Below, piece by piece: positions 33,793 to 42,405 of a stretch of 64,000 bases of DNA. This stretch comes from Anaerolineales bacterium UBA2181 (GTDB lineage: Bacteria > Chloroflexota > Anaerolineae > Promineifilales > UBA4811), in assembly GCA_002328075.1 (NCBI GenBank), contig DCVT01000062.1, positions 161,838 through 225,837 on the forward strand, written 5' to 3'. Made by a program: the position numbers and the translations under genes. The notes below the pieces were generated by a model that saw only the letters and a program-made list of their open reading frames with translations, was not told where the DNA came from and did not search any database. The first letter of the stretch is position 1, and each line of letters opens with the position of its first letter.

Positions 33793-35061
33793 TCACTCAT
33801 CCGCCAGGCTGCACCAGTTCGTCGCCAGATTGGCCAACACCTTCGTGCAGTTCAGAACCTGAGCAAACTCCACATACTCATCCACACAGTGAACCATCCC
33901 ACCGCGTGGTCCATAGATGACGGCTGGGGTGTTCCCGTAAAGAACCGGCAGGCGCAAGTCACAACCGCCGCCCCCGCCGATGATGGGCCGATGCCCGATC
34001 ACCCTCTCGATCTCCCGGGCCATCGCCTGCACCAGAGGATGCTCTATGTCGATCTGGGCGCTCTCAAGGCGCAGTCCCCACCACTCCACCTCGATGGGAT
34101 GCTGCTCGAACCAGCCGTCCTGGAGCCTCAAAGCCGCCAGGTAACTCTTGAAATCGGCCTTGACCGTCTCGATATCCTCGCCCGGCAGTGCTTCGATCGA
34201 GCCTTCCAGATAACAGGCAGACGGGATGGTTGAAGCCCACTCGCCGCCAAGGATCTTGCAGATGGCCAACGGGACTTTTGTCTGGTAGTACGGGTCATAG
34301 AGCGGATGGGATACGGTCGACTCGCGCCAGAGTGAATAGGCTTCCACCGCCTGGTAGACCTGCAAAGCCTTTCCAATCGGATTGACCAGTTCATGTCTGT
34401 GCTCAATCGGCCCTTCGATGCCGGCGACTTTCAGCCGGAAGAACTGCGCGCCTCGCTGGGCGATCCCCAGAGCAGAGTCCCCACTGGGTTCAGTGAACAC
34501 CATGCCGTCGCCGGTGTAACCACGCAGCACGCACGCCAGCGTCCCGTTGCCGCCACTCTCCTCATCCACGACGGATTGAAGGACGATGTCACCCTTCAGT
34601 CTCAACCCGGCTTTCTGCAGGACCTTGACCACCATCAGGTTGACGACGCATCCGGCCTTCATGTCAGCCGCGCCACGTCCGTAGACTCGGCCATCCACAT
34701 AGTCTCCGCCCCAAGGTGCATGAGTCCATTTCCGTTCTTCACCGGTTGGAACCACATCCACGTGACCGTTGAATATCAAGCTCTTCCCACCACCGGACCC
34801 TTTCCACGTTCCCACGACATTAGGTCGCCCGGCATAGGGGATGTCGCTCGGCACGTAGGCTGGGTGAGACCGCAAGCCGGGGTCCACCGGGTCAAAGATG
34901 TCCAGTTCCAGACCCATTTCGCTCATCTTCGTTGCGATGACATCCTGGGCGCCCTTTTCCTCGCCCGGCAAGGTCGGGATTCGCACAAGCGTCTGCAGCA
35001 AGGAAAGCGCTTCAGGACGCAAGTCTTCCAGTGCCTGATCTATCCGTTCTCGGGCATCCAT
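33793..35061 (-). CDS. M20-family metallopeptidase/deacylase (ArgE/DapE type)
   Basis: A 422-residue di-zinc amidohydrolase of the M20 family. Motifs in order: FNGHVDVVPTGE (metal His and catalytic Asp), YGRGAADMKAG (bridging Asp), VVDEESGGNGT (catalytic and metal Glu), the dimerisation domain with IEHRHELVNPIGKA, and the C-terminal GPRGGMVHCVDEYV (last metal His). Members remove acyl groups from amino acids (ArgE, DapE, acetylornithine deacetylase). In this island it may deacylate an amino-sugar or amino-acid conjugate. ATG 35061 follows AGGAGA by six bases; the frame continues upstream inside the MFS gene and is not used. Confidence 0.9.
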   Translation of the reverse strand: MDARERIDQALEDLRPEALSLLQTLVRIPTLPGEEKGAQDVIATKMSEMGLELDIFDPVDPGLRSHPAYVPSDIPYAGRPNVVGTWKGSGGGKSLIFNGHVDVVPTGEERKWTHAPWGGDYVDGRVYGRGAADMKAGCVVNLMVVKVLQKAGLRLKGDIVLQSVVDEESGGNGTLACVLRGYTGDGMVFTEPSGDSALGIAQRGAQFFRLKVAGIEGPIEHRHELVNPIGKALQVYQAVEAYSLWRESTVSHPLYDPYYQTKVPLAICKILGGEWASTIPSACYLEGSIEALPGEDIETVKADFKSYLAALRLQDGWFEQHPIEVEWWGLRLESAQIDIEHPLVQAMAREIERVIGHRPIIGGGGGCDLRLPVLYGNTPAVIYGPRGGMVHCVDEYVEFAQVLNCTKVLANLATNWCSLADE

Positions 35062-35137
35062 GCCTTCTCTCCTTACACCTCGACCATCCGCTCGGCAGTC
35101 TCCAACGCCAAGCAGGGGGTATCCTGTTCGAGGGCGT

Positions 35138-36496
35138 TCATACCCCGCCCTCGTTCTCTTCCACAAACCGCCTGACATCCTCAGGGGTGTCACCCAACTT
35201 GTAGGTGCGGAAAAACAGCAGGCCGATGATGACCAGCGCGCCGATGACCAAGTAGGCCAGACGCACACCCAAGGGATTGTCAACGGTGTAGCCAAAGTTC
35301 TGGTAGAGCACAGGCAGCAACAGGGTCGAGATGGTTGGCCCCCCCTCGACTGCCAGCGAAAAGCTACCGTAGTAGATCGCCTCCCGGCGGGTGCTGGTCT
35401 TGATCTCATCGTAATCCGCCACTGACCCCATCATTGCATAGGGTAACATGGAACTGCCCGCCAGCATGAAACCGATCAGGGGGAAGAGCACGAAGGTCAT
35501 CGCCACCGAGACGGTGCCCGGGATCATGCCGATCAGGAAGCCAGCCGCGTACAGACAGCCCAAGATCAAGGTGGCGGTGCGCCACAGACCGCGGTTGAGC
35601 CGCCTGCGGCCAATCCGGTTCCAGAAGATGGCAGCGAAAGCCATGACGATGATGACCACACCCTGAACGATCGCGACATTGCCTTCCGGCATGCCCAAGA
35701 CCAGGGTGACGAAATACGGCAGGTTGACAATCAGCATGCCATAGGCAGCCTGCACGAAGAGCGTAGCGAGGAACAGGCCGATGAATTGCCTGTTTTTGAA
35801 GGTAGCCAGAATCCCCTTTGCCACCGGAAGCGCCTGGCCAAGTTCTTCGACCTTTTTCTCTCGCAGGCCGAGCAAGGTCATTCCACCACCGATCAGAGCC
35901 GCAACACCCACTGCGATGCCCATTCCCAATGGTCCCATGGCTGAGTTGTAGAGGACACCGGAAGCCAGCGCGCCTATCAAAACGCCCACCAGGGCAAAGA
36001 CATTCTTCCAGGCCGCCAAGGTGACCCGATCCTTTGGTTCCTCCGCCATTTCCGGGAGCGCACCATCGTAAGGAATCTGCCATGCGCTATGGGCGGTGTA
36101 ATACAACGTGGTGACCAGAAGGAAATAGATCACATTGGTTGTCGAGAGAGATCGGTGGGGTGGAGTCCAGATGAGTATCATCAGAAGGACAGAGAGGGGC
36201 AAGAAAACCAGGATGAATGGTCGGCGGCGGCCCAACCTGCCGCGCCGGCTGTCGCTCCAGTGACCAAGAAGAGGGTCGATGAGCGCGTTGACCAGGCTGC
36301 CAACCGCCATCAGAATACCGATCAGCGCAATCGGGACGAGCGCCGGACGGCCGGAATCGGGTGGTGGGGCATAGGTGTACATCAGCCACGTGGAGACGGT
36401 GATGGCCATGATGTTGGTGCTGATGGAAGCCGAACTGAACAGCATCATTCGGCCCGTGGTGAGCTTTGCGCGGATGCTTGAGTAGTCCTTAACCAT
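35138..36496 (-). CDS. GPH-family sugar:cation symporter, paralogue 3
   Basis: A 452-residue transporter with about 12 membrane segments and the GPH motif ALIDPLLGHWSDSRRGRLGRRRPFILVFLP. Paralogue 2 is its nearest relative in the window. AGGAGGG precedes ATG 36496. The start lies 8 bases inside the 3' end of the oxidoreductase gene, so the two are coupled. Having three GPH symporters plus an ABC importer in one island suggests uptake of several related glycosides or breakdown products. Confidence 0.88.
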   Translation of the reverse strand: MVKDYSSIRAKLTTGRMMLFSSASISTNIMAITVSTWLMYTYAPPPDSGRPALVPIALIGILMAVGSLVNALIDPLLGHWSDSRRGRLGRRRPFILVFLPLSVLLMILIWTPPHRSLSTTNVIYFLLVTTLYYTAHSAWQIPYDGALPEMAEEPKDRVTLAAWKNVFALVGVLIGALASGVLYNSAMGPLGMGIAVGVAALIGGGMTLLGLREKKVEELGQALPVAKGILATFKNRQFIGLFLATLFVQAAYGMLIVNLPYFVTLVLGMPEGNVAIVQGVVIIVMAFAAIFWNRIGRRRLNRGLWRTATLILGCLYAAGFLIGMIPGTVSVAMTFVLFPLIGFMLAGSSMLPYAMMGSVADYDEIKTSTRREAIYYGSFSLAVEGGPTISTLLLPVLYQNFGYTVDNPLGVRLAYLVIGALVIIGLLFFRTYKLGDTPEDVRRFVEENEGGV

Positions 36497-37496
36497 TGAG
36501 CCCTCCTACCACCCTTCCAGTTCGCGCGGACTCGTATGCCGCCTCGATCACCTTCATGTTTACTAGGCCCTCCGGGCCGCCGGGAACAGGAGGCCGGTTC
36601 TCGCGGATACACTCGACGAAATACGCCATCTGCGCGTTGTACATGGCCTGCGGGCAGTGTACCCGGCGCGGAAACCTGTAACCGGATTTGATCACATCCA
36701 CCTTTTGCGCGGCGGGGTTGGGCACCTTGAGCAGCGTGGGGAAGAGCTGTCCAAAGGCCTTCACGCCGTAGAGCTGCGTCGCGGCCTCCGGGCCGTCGCT
36801 GTGCGGTTGCCACCAGCCGGATTCGATGTAGGAGGTTGCACCGTTTTCCCACTCGACCATCGCCACGCCGGTGTCGTCCACGTCGAAATCCCGGTAAAAC
36901 GTGCCGATCCTGGCGTAGACGCTGACCGGCTGCGGGTCGCCGAGCAGGTAGCGGGCTGTATCGAGGGCGTGGATGCCCATATCGGCCATCGCGCCGCCGC
37001 CCGCCAACGCCTTTTGAGTGAACCAACCGGCAGGGCCCCAGTTGGTGTGGACGCCATAGCTTTTTGTGCGGATGATCTTTCCCAGCCGCGGAGTCTGCGC
37101 TTTGAGCCAGTTCACATCCTCATCGAAGCGCCAGCAGTGAGCCACCATCAGCTTAGCGCCGCTCTTGCCGCTGGCTTCCATCATCTCTTCCGCTTCGCGC
37201 ACGTTCATGGCCATCGGCTTTTCGACCATGACGTGCACGCCTGCCTCCAGCGCGGCAATCGCCTGGGGAGCATGCAGGAAGTTCGGAGTGCCGATCACCA
37301 ACGCGTCCACGCCGCCCGCTTGGAGCAGCCGCTCGACCGTCTCGTACCGGTTTTCAATGCCGAATTTCCTGGCGAACGGGCCGGCCTTGTCGGGGTGCCT
37401 TACTGCCACTGCCGCCAGTTCCACATCTTTTTGTGCTCTCGCGGCTCTGACGTGAACATGGATGATGTATCCTGCGCCCGCAAATGCTATTCTCAT
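36489..37496 (-). CDS. Gfo/Idh/MocA-family oxidoreductase, minus arm
   Basis: A 335-residue NAD(P)-dependent sugar dehydrogenase-type protein. It has a Rossmann GAGYIIHVH start, the EKP motif at E92-K93-P94 (VMVEKPMAMN), and GGGAMADMGIHALDTARYLLG, where the His is the usual catalytic residue. The C-terminal substrate domain has normal length. Members oxidise or epimerise sugars, inositols or amino-sugar derivatives; the substrate cannot be told. ATG 37496 overlaps an upstream 85-codon frame by ATGA. Confidence 0.9.
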   Translation of the reverse strand: MRIAFAGAGYIIHVHVRAARAQKDVELAAVAVRHPDKAGPFARKFGIENRYETVERLLQAGGVDALVIGTPNFLHAPQAIAALEAGVHVMVEKPMAMNVREAEEMMEASGKSGAKLMVAHCWRFDEDVNWLKAQTPRLGKIIRTKSYGVHTNWGPAGWFTQKALAGGGAMADMGIHALDTARYLLGDPQPVSVYARIGTFYRDFDVDDTGVAMVEWENGATSYIESGWWQPHSDGPEAATQLYGVKAFGQLFPTLLKVPNPAAQKVDVIKSGYRFPRRVHCPQAMYNAQMAYFVECIRENRPPVPGGPEGLVNMKVIEAAYESARTGRVVGGLNG

Positions 37497-37750
37497 GTCT
37501 GCCGCTCTCTCAGGCTCGCAATCTGGTGGAGTTCCAAACCCGGGATGCCCGAATCGTTTGGCGCGAGCCGGTTCATGGCGCGGGCCGCTTCCACCGCGGG
37601 GGCTCTATCGGGACCAGTTGTCGGTGACGCGAGGGCCGATTTGGCGCTGGCGGGAACGCGTTCGCCCGGCGGCAGGTGGAGACCGGTGGGCACAGGTTCA
37701 TCCTGGCGGGCAGGAAGGGTGAAAGAGGTGCTCAGGACAAAGTCGTTCAT
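37493..37750 (-). other. 85-codon frame coupled to the oxidoreductase gene, possible remnant
   Basis: From ATG 37750 a frame runs to TGA 37493 and overlaps the next gene's start as ATGA, as in translated operons. The product (MNDFVLSTSFTLPARQDEP...ELHQIASLRERQT) matches nothing I recognise and lacks a good ribosome site. It may be the end of a gene lost by deletion. The remaining bases to 37994 hold nothing clear. Confidence 0.3.
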
Positions 37751-37994
37751 CCAGCCGCCCCAAGCACTCTGGCAGGCTGAGTTCCGTCGGCGTTGAGTCG
37801 TCCACATGCGAAGCGATGGGGGACGCGGGATGTGGGCCATCCTGTTGCCGGCAGCCACAGGCCGGCGCGGGGTGGCTTTGACGCGAACCGGCAGGTCTGC
37901 CAGCCTCAGGCGCTGGCGGGTCTTGCCGAGGGTGCGGCGCCGCCGGTGGTACATGAGGCTCCGATTTCTCGTCTGCGCGAATCAGCAAATCCTC

Positions 37995-38954
37995 TCACAG
38001 CGTATGGGCCAGCCCAAAGGGCAGGTTATGCCTCTGGCAGTAGGATGGCAGAACCCTCAAGGTTCTGTCCGTGATACCGGCGGGAATCCGATCGAGGGGG
38101 ATGTGGCAGGCTTCCAGGGCTGCCTCGTACCGCCTCGTGTCCTGCCCCTGCAGCTTTGCCATGATCATGATCCCAGGCCCGACCAGGTCGCCGTGCGGCC
38201 AGCCGTGACCGGTGAAGTTCTCGGCGCAATAGGCGAAATAGTGCTCGCTGCCCTCTTCCGGCCGGGCGTGCCCGACCTGGTTGCAGAGTTGGACTTCCAT
38301 CGCCAGGCAGTCGTACAGCGTTTTCAGCCCCTCCCGGTCACCGCGCCCGGCTGCGTCGGCACAGTCAAGCACGCCGTTCAGGATGCTCTGCGCGTTGTTG
38401 TACACCCAGGGGACGAATTCCATCCCCGGCGGGTTTTTGCCCTGCTCGTGGGCGAATTCCCAGTCCCAACAGCCGGTGGCGATGGACATGACATCCGTGA
38501 TGCCGGCGGCGCGGATGGCCGCCGGGGCTGCGGCGATGACGTCCAGGTCAAGGATCAGACGGCCGGGTACTTGTGTCTCGATGTAGTAAACGCACCCATC
38601 GCGGCGGATGCCCGATGCGGCGGTGAAAAAGGCGTCCACCGAGAGGGCAGTCGGGAGCACGGTCAGCGGTAGGCCGAGCCTGGCGGCGATGTGTTTCCCG
38701 GCATCAGCGGTGAGTCCGCCGCCAACAGCGTAGACGATGTCAAGTTGCTGACCAGAGATCTTTGAGCGGAGCGCGTCCCAATGGTCGGTGGTTGCTTCCG
38801 TCGCCTCGAGCGTGGCGGCGACATTCAGGCCGCGCAACTGGCTGCTGACAACATTCCAGGCCGGGGTGGAGGTCACCAGCAGGGCGGGGCGCGTCTCTTC
38901 AACCTCAGAGAAAGATACCAGGTCTACGGTGGGGAGATTCCAAAGTGTCTTCAC
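37995..38954 (-). CDS. Glycerol-1-phosphate dehydrogenase-like iron/zinc alcohol dehydrogenase
   Basis: A 319-residue member of the dehydroquinate synthase/glycerol dehydrogenase fold, closest to AraM/EgsA-type sn-glycerol-1-phosphate dehydrogenases. Motifs: NAD loop YAVGGGLTADAGKHIA, VLPTALSVDAFFT, metal Asp in GITDVMSIATGCWDW, metal His in EEGSEHYFAY, and HGWPHGDLVGPG. It should reduce a phosphorylated keto compound or oxidise the reverse. The start is GTG 38954, overlapping the aminotransferase stop (GTGA). A decayed homologue lies in the plus arm at 52.9-53.6 kb. Confidence 0.83.
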   Translation of the reverse strand: MKTLWNLPTVDLVSFSEVEETRPALLVTSTPAWNVVSSQLRGLNVAATLEATEATTDHWDALRSKISGQQLDIVYAVGGGLTADAGKHIAARLGLPLTVLPTALSVDAFFTAASGIRRDGCVYYIETQVPGRLILDLDVIAAAPAAIRAAGITDVMSIATGCWDWEFAHEQGKNPPGMEFVPWVYNNAQSILNGVLDCADAAGRGDREGLKTLYDCLAMEVQLCNQVGHARPEEGSEHYFAYCAENFTGHGWPHGDLVGPGIMIMAKLQGQDTRRYEAALEACHIPLDRIPAGITDRTLRVLPSYCQRHNLPFGLAHTL

Positions 38955-40264
38955 AATGTTTCCTTTGCCTTACGTACGGCTTCACGCATGATTTCGGCGG
39001 ATTCTGCCAGCAGTCTGCCGTCGTGCTGGGCGGAGACGGTGAAATCGGTGTGGAAGTACAGACCTTTCTCCATGCACTTGCGAAATAGCGCGGTTCGCAG
39101 GGCAGGATTGGTGCTTTCCACCATGTCACGATAATTGCGGACGGGTTCGCGGGATCCGACATAGATTCCAAAGGTGCATCCGAGACCCTGCACAACGGCC
39201 GGGAAGTCTTGCTCGTCGAAGATGGCCTGGACGGTCTCGTAAAAGGTATCCACGCGCTCATGCCAGGTCTCGAAAAAGCCAGGCTGTTCCATAATGGTCA
39301 GCGAGGCGATGCCGGCCGCGCAGCCCATCAGGTTGCCCGAGAAGGTGCCGCCCGCGATGACCGGGTCGACCGGGTCCATCATCTTCGCCATGATCTTCTC
39401 TTTCCCCACGATCGCCGCCAGGGGGACCCCGTTGGTCAGGGCTTTGCCGAGCAGGCTCAGGTCGGGGGTGACGCCATAGTAGCCTTGGGCGCAGGAAATC
39501 CCGGTGCGGAACCCCGAGAGGATTTCATCGAGGATGAACATGATCCCGTGTTCATCGCAAATGCGGCGCACTGCCTGCAGGTATTCTGTGGATGAGCCAA
39601 TACAGCCGTTATTGTAGTCGATCGGGTTCATCAGGATGGCGGCGATTTCGTGTCCCTTGCTGCGGGCGAGTTTGTCAAAGACTTCGATGTTGTTCCAGGG
39701 AATGAGGTACAGCGTCTCGCCAATCGTCTCCGGGACACCGGCGGTGTAGCGGACAATTCTGGACACCCGGTCGCCGGGATTATCGCGGTCTGTAAAGGTG
39801 GCCAGGTTGTTGGGCAGGGCATAATCGTGCCCGCCGTGGAAATGCCCATCGGCGCGCACGATTCTGGTGCGTCCGGTGTAGCCGCGAGCCAGGCGAATCG
39901 ACAGCAGGGTCGCCTCGCTGCCCGAGTTGGTGTAGCGCACCCGCTCGGCGCTGGGGACATGCCGGACAATCTTCTTGGCCAGTTCCAGGGTCAGCGGGTG
40001 GTCGAATTCGGCGAAAAAACCGACGTCGAACACCTGTCTCATCGCTTTCGCAATTTCGGGGCGGTTGTGGCCGAGCGGGCAGGCCCCATGCCCCATGAAG
40101 AAGTCGGTGAACTGGCGGCCGTCGAGGTCGTAGATGAAAGCCCCGTCTGCCCGGGACAGGTACATGGGCTGGCCGGTGAACGGATTGATGCGGAAATTCG
40201 ACGAGACACCGCCGGTGAGATATCGTTGCGCGTCGCGCCAATAGGATGTGTAGGTTGTGCTCAT
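38951..40264 (-). CDS. Class III aminotransferase, glutamate-1-semialdehyde aminomutase-like
   Basis: A 437-residue PLP enzyme of the HemL-like group. Motifs: GHGACPLGHNRPEI, YTNSGSEATLLSIRLARGYTGR, FHGGHDY, ILDEILSGFRTG (PLP-ring Asp) and the lysine in LSLLGKALTNGVPLAAIVGK. Key HemL residues for tetrapyrrole synthesis cannot be confirmed and no hem genes are nearby, so a catabolic or biosynthetic sugar/amine aminotransferase is more likely. ATG 40264 follows GGATGA; ATG 40276 is in frame. It heads the surviving minus arm. Confidence 0.87.
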   Translation of the reverse strand: MSTTYTSYWRDAQRYLTGGVSSNFRINPFTGQPMYLSRADGAFIYDLDGRQFTDFFMGHGACPLGHNRPEIAKAMRQVFDVGFFAEFDHPLTLELAKKIVRHVPSAERVRYTNSGSEATLLSIRLARGYTGRTRIVRADGHFHGGHDYALPNNLATFTDRDNPGDRVSRIVRYTAGVPETIGETLYLIPWNNIEVFDKLARSKGHEIAAILMNPIDYNNGCIGSSTEYLQAVRRICDEHGIMFILDEILSGFRTGISCAQGYYGVTPDLSLLGKALTNGVPLAAIVGKEKIMAKMMDPVDPVIAGGTFSGNLMGCAAGIASLTIMEQPGFFETWHERVDTFYETVQAIFDEQDFPAVVQGLGCTFGIYVGSREPVRNYRDMVESTNPALRTALFRKCMEKGLYFHTDFTVSAQHDGRLLAESAEIMREAVRKAKETL

Positions 40265-40569
40265 CGTTTCATCCATCGCTCGATCTGGCGGTGGCTTCGG
40301 TACGCGGCGTTTAGTCTTGACACCGACCGGGTCCCACTCGAACATCAGCGCCGCCACGAAAGCACAAGGCTGCGGTATTTTACCCTGTTTTCGCACCACG
40401 TCCCACCACTTGTCAATTGCAGCCCGCACGTCCTGCCCGGTGCTGCAGCTGCGGACCTGACACCTTCGCGGGAGGGCAGGGTTCCGGGATCTGCCGTCGC
40501 TCGACGGCCGGAGGACGGGCAAGCACCCCGCCAGGCGGCCCGAGCGCTCAGCGGATTCCTCCTCGACCC

Positions 40570-40778
40570 TGGCGCCGGCCGGCCAAAGAGCTGCGGCCGG
40601 CACAGCCGGTTGGTGGCCAGCAGGTCGTTCAGCACGACCGGTGCGCGCACCGCCGGGGCGCCCAACCGACGGGCCACCAGCGCCAGGGTCGAGCCGCGCA
40701 GCCTTTGGCTGCCGTCGTGTTTTCGCCAAACGAGGGGCTACCGGCGCCGATCACCACGATCTTGGTGGGCAGGGTCAT
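40570..40778 (-). pseudogene. Relic of a GH4 glycosidase gene
   Basis: GGAGG precedes ATG 40778, which opens MTLPTKIVVIGAGSPSFGENT, nearly identical to the start of the GH4 gene at 22.99 kb. A frameshift follows; the next frame gives SQRLRGSTLALV, again matching that gene. The sequence then jumps to VLNDLLATNRLCRPQLFG, which matches the C-terminus of the other GH4 gene (VLDDLLATNRSYLPQFY). About 400 residues are missing, so an in-gene deletion plus frameshift destroyed it. It shows that the minus arm once began with a glycosidase. Confidence 0.8.
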
Positions 40779-41200
40779 GGCTAATCCTCCGTCGTGCCAG
40801 GTTCTGGCGGTCTGGTGGCCCGTCGGGCCTGGCCGGTGCCCTGATCACCCAGGGCCGGCAACCTGCGATGGGGAGGTTGCACTCCCGCCTGCGTGCGATG
40901 CACCTGGTCGGCTTGGCTGCTTCCGCCGGCAGCCGCTGGTGAGGCGAGGTCGTCATGAGCGCATGCATCTGGATCTCCTCTGCCGGGGATCTCCCGGCGG
41001 GGCCGCGATCAGCCGAGAGCAGGCTACAAGGAAATTGGGTATTGACAAACAATGATTCCTCCATATAATACTTTCTAACTGTCTGTATGTATCCCCGGCC
41101 CCTCACTCACCGTGCGCCACGTGAGCAGCCGGGGTGTTGTCGCAAGCGCAACGCGACCAGACCAACCGGAGACCTCGAAACCAGTTGAGATGGGAACTGC
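40779..41200. other. Regulatory region between the two arms of the island
   Basis: No convincing gene. It holds the ROK promoter (41042-41069) and a 130-base leader. The minus-strand promoter of the aminotransferase arm should also lie here; TATTAT (41071-41066) overlaps the ROK -10 box but has no good -35 box. A 123-codon minus frame across the region has no family resemblance. Confidence 0.4.
41042..41069 (+). promoter_or_regulatory. Consensus promoter of the ROK-headed operon
   Basis: TTGACA (41042-41047), 16 bases, TATAAT (41064-41069), both perfect. Predicted start near 41076. Such strength suggests the operon depends on repression, for which the ROK protein is the candidate. Confidence 0.85.
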
Positions 41201-42391
41201 ATGGACAAACGGACGGTAACCGCCGGGCTCATGCGAAGCATCAACCGGACGATCATCCTGGACCTCATTCGGACCTCCAGTCCTATCTCGCGGTCGCAGA
41301 TTGCCTGTCGCCTGGGCATCAGCATGCCCACAGTGATGCGCATCGTTGATTTGCTCACCCAGGAGGATCTTGTGAAACCTCTGGACTGCGTGGAAGCCAC
41401 TGGCGGCCGGCCTCGCCATATGATGGCGTTCAACGGCGGCGCGTACGCCGCCATTGGCGTTGATCTCGGCGGTTCCAAGATGGTCGGAGCGATCGCCGAC
41501 CTGGATGGCAAGCTGTTGCACGAGACCTATGTGCCCTGGAAAGACGGTGGATCGGAAGACGCGCTGGCCGAACTTTGCCAGCTGATCGAAAACCTCATGG
41601 CGGCTCCCCGGCCCGCCGATCAAAAGATAAAGGGCATAGGCGTTGGGGCGCCCGGCGTCACATTCAGTCGAGAGGGTATCGTATCCTGGGCGCCCAGTCT
41701 GGGTTGGTGCAACCTGCCGCTGAAAGCGATTCTGTCGGAGCGGTTTGACGTGCCGGTCATGGTGGACAACGATGTCAACCTCTCTGCCCTGGGCGAATAC
41801 GGGTTTGGTTCCGGCCGGGGTTGCGAGAGCCTGGTCTGTATAGCCGTAGGGACGGGCATCGGCGCCGGGATCATCCTGGGTGGTTCTCCCTATCGGGGCT
41901 ATCGCCATTCAGCCGGGGAGATCGGCTATCTCCTCCCCGGGGTCAAGTATCTTGGCCGGCGTTACGACGGGTTTGGCGCGCTTGAAAGCCTGGCATCCGG
42001 CACGGGGATTGCCGATCGGGCGCGCCAGCTGCTGGAGCAGGGAGGGTGTCTGCCACCGACCGGGGTACTGGACGCGCAGCAGGTCTTTGCCGCCGCACGC
42101 CGGGATGAATGCTGGGCGCGGCAGGTGGTGGATGAGACGATTGACTACCTGAGTCTGGCAGTTGCGACAGTCAGTGCGCTCTTGGACCCCGAGATTATCG
42201 TCCTGGGCGGCGGAGTGGCGCGATCGGCCGACCTGCTGGTTGAGCCGATCCTGGCTCGGCTCGATGGGGTGGTACCCTCGCCGCCCCGGCTGGTGGCCTC
42301 CAGTCTGGGACGCCGTGCGGCCGTGATGGGTGCCATCATGCTGGTCATGTATGGCACGACTGAACACGTCGTTGTCAACCAGCTAATCTAG
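41201..42391 (+). CDS. ROK-family transcriptional regulator (NagC/XylR type)
   Basis: A 396-residue protein with an N-terminal winged HTH (ISRSQIACRLGISMPTVMRIVDLLTQEDLV, residues about 29-58) and a ROK sugar-binding domain: GVDLGGSKMVGAIADLDG, GVGAPG, VDNDVNLSALGEYGFG, VGTGIGAGIILGG and HSAGEIGYL. These regulators repress sugar genes until a sugar or sugar phosphate binds. The usual zinc motif CxCGxxGCxE after the AGEIGH helix is replaced by PGVKYLGRRYDGFGALES, so no zinc site is expected. It is the first gene of the plus arm and likely senses the island's substrate. Confidence 0.9.
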   Translation: MDKRTVTAGLMRSINRTIILDLIRTSSPISRSQIACRLGISMPTVMRIVDLLTQEDLVKPLDCVEATGGRPRHMMAFNGGAYAAIGVDLGGSKMVGAIADLDGKLLHETYVPWKDGGSEDALAELCQLIENLMAAPRPADQKIKGIGVGAPGVTFSREGIVSWAPSLGWCNLPLKAILSERFDVPVMVDNDVNLSALGEYGFGSGRGCESLVCIAVGTGIGAGIILGGSPYRGYRHSAGEIGYLLPGVKYLGRRYDGFGALESLASGTGIADRARQLLEQGGCLPPTGVLDAQQVFAAARRDECWARQVVDETIDYLSLAVATVSALLDPEIIVLGGGVARSADLLVEPILARLDGVVPSPPRLVASSLGRRAAVMGAIMLVMYGTTEHVVVNQLI

Positions 42392-42405
42392 TCTCTGGAG
42401 GAAGC

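Noticed and set aside
37751..37994. Long minus-strand frames between the glycerol-1-phosphate dehydrogenase-like gene and the oxidoreductase gene
   Set aside because: Arg- and Pro-rich translations without any motif; probably decayed or noncoding DNA.
40738..41106. 123-codon minus-strand frame across the ROK promoter region
   Set aside because: It overlaps the GH4 relic start and a consensus promoter, has no family resemblance, and its composition is like noncoding shadows.
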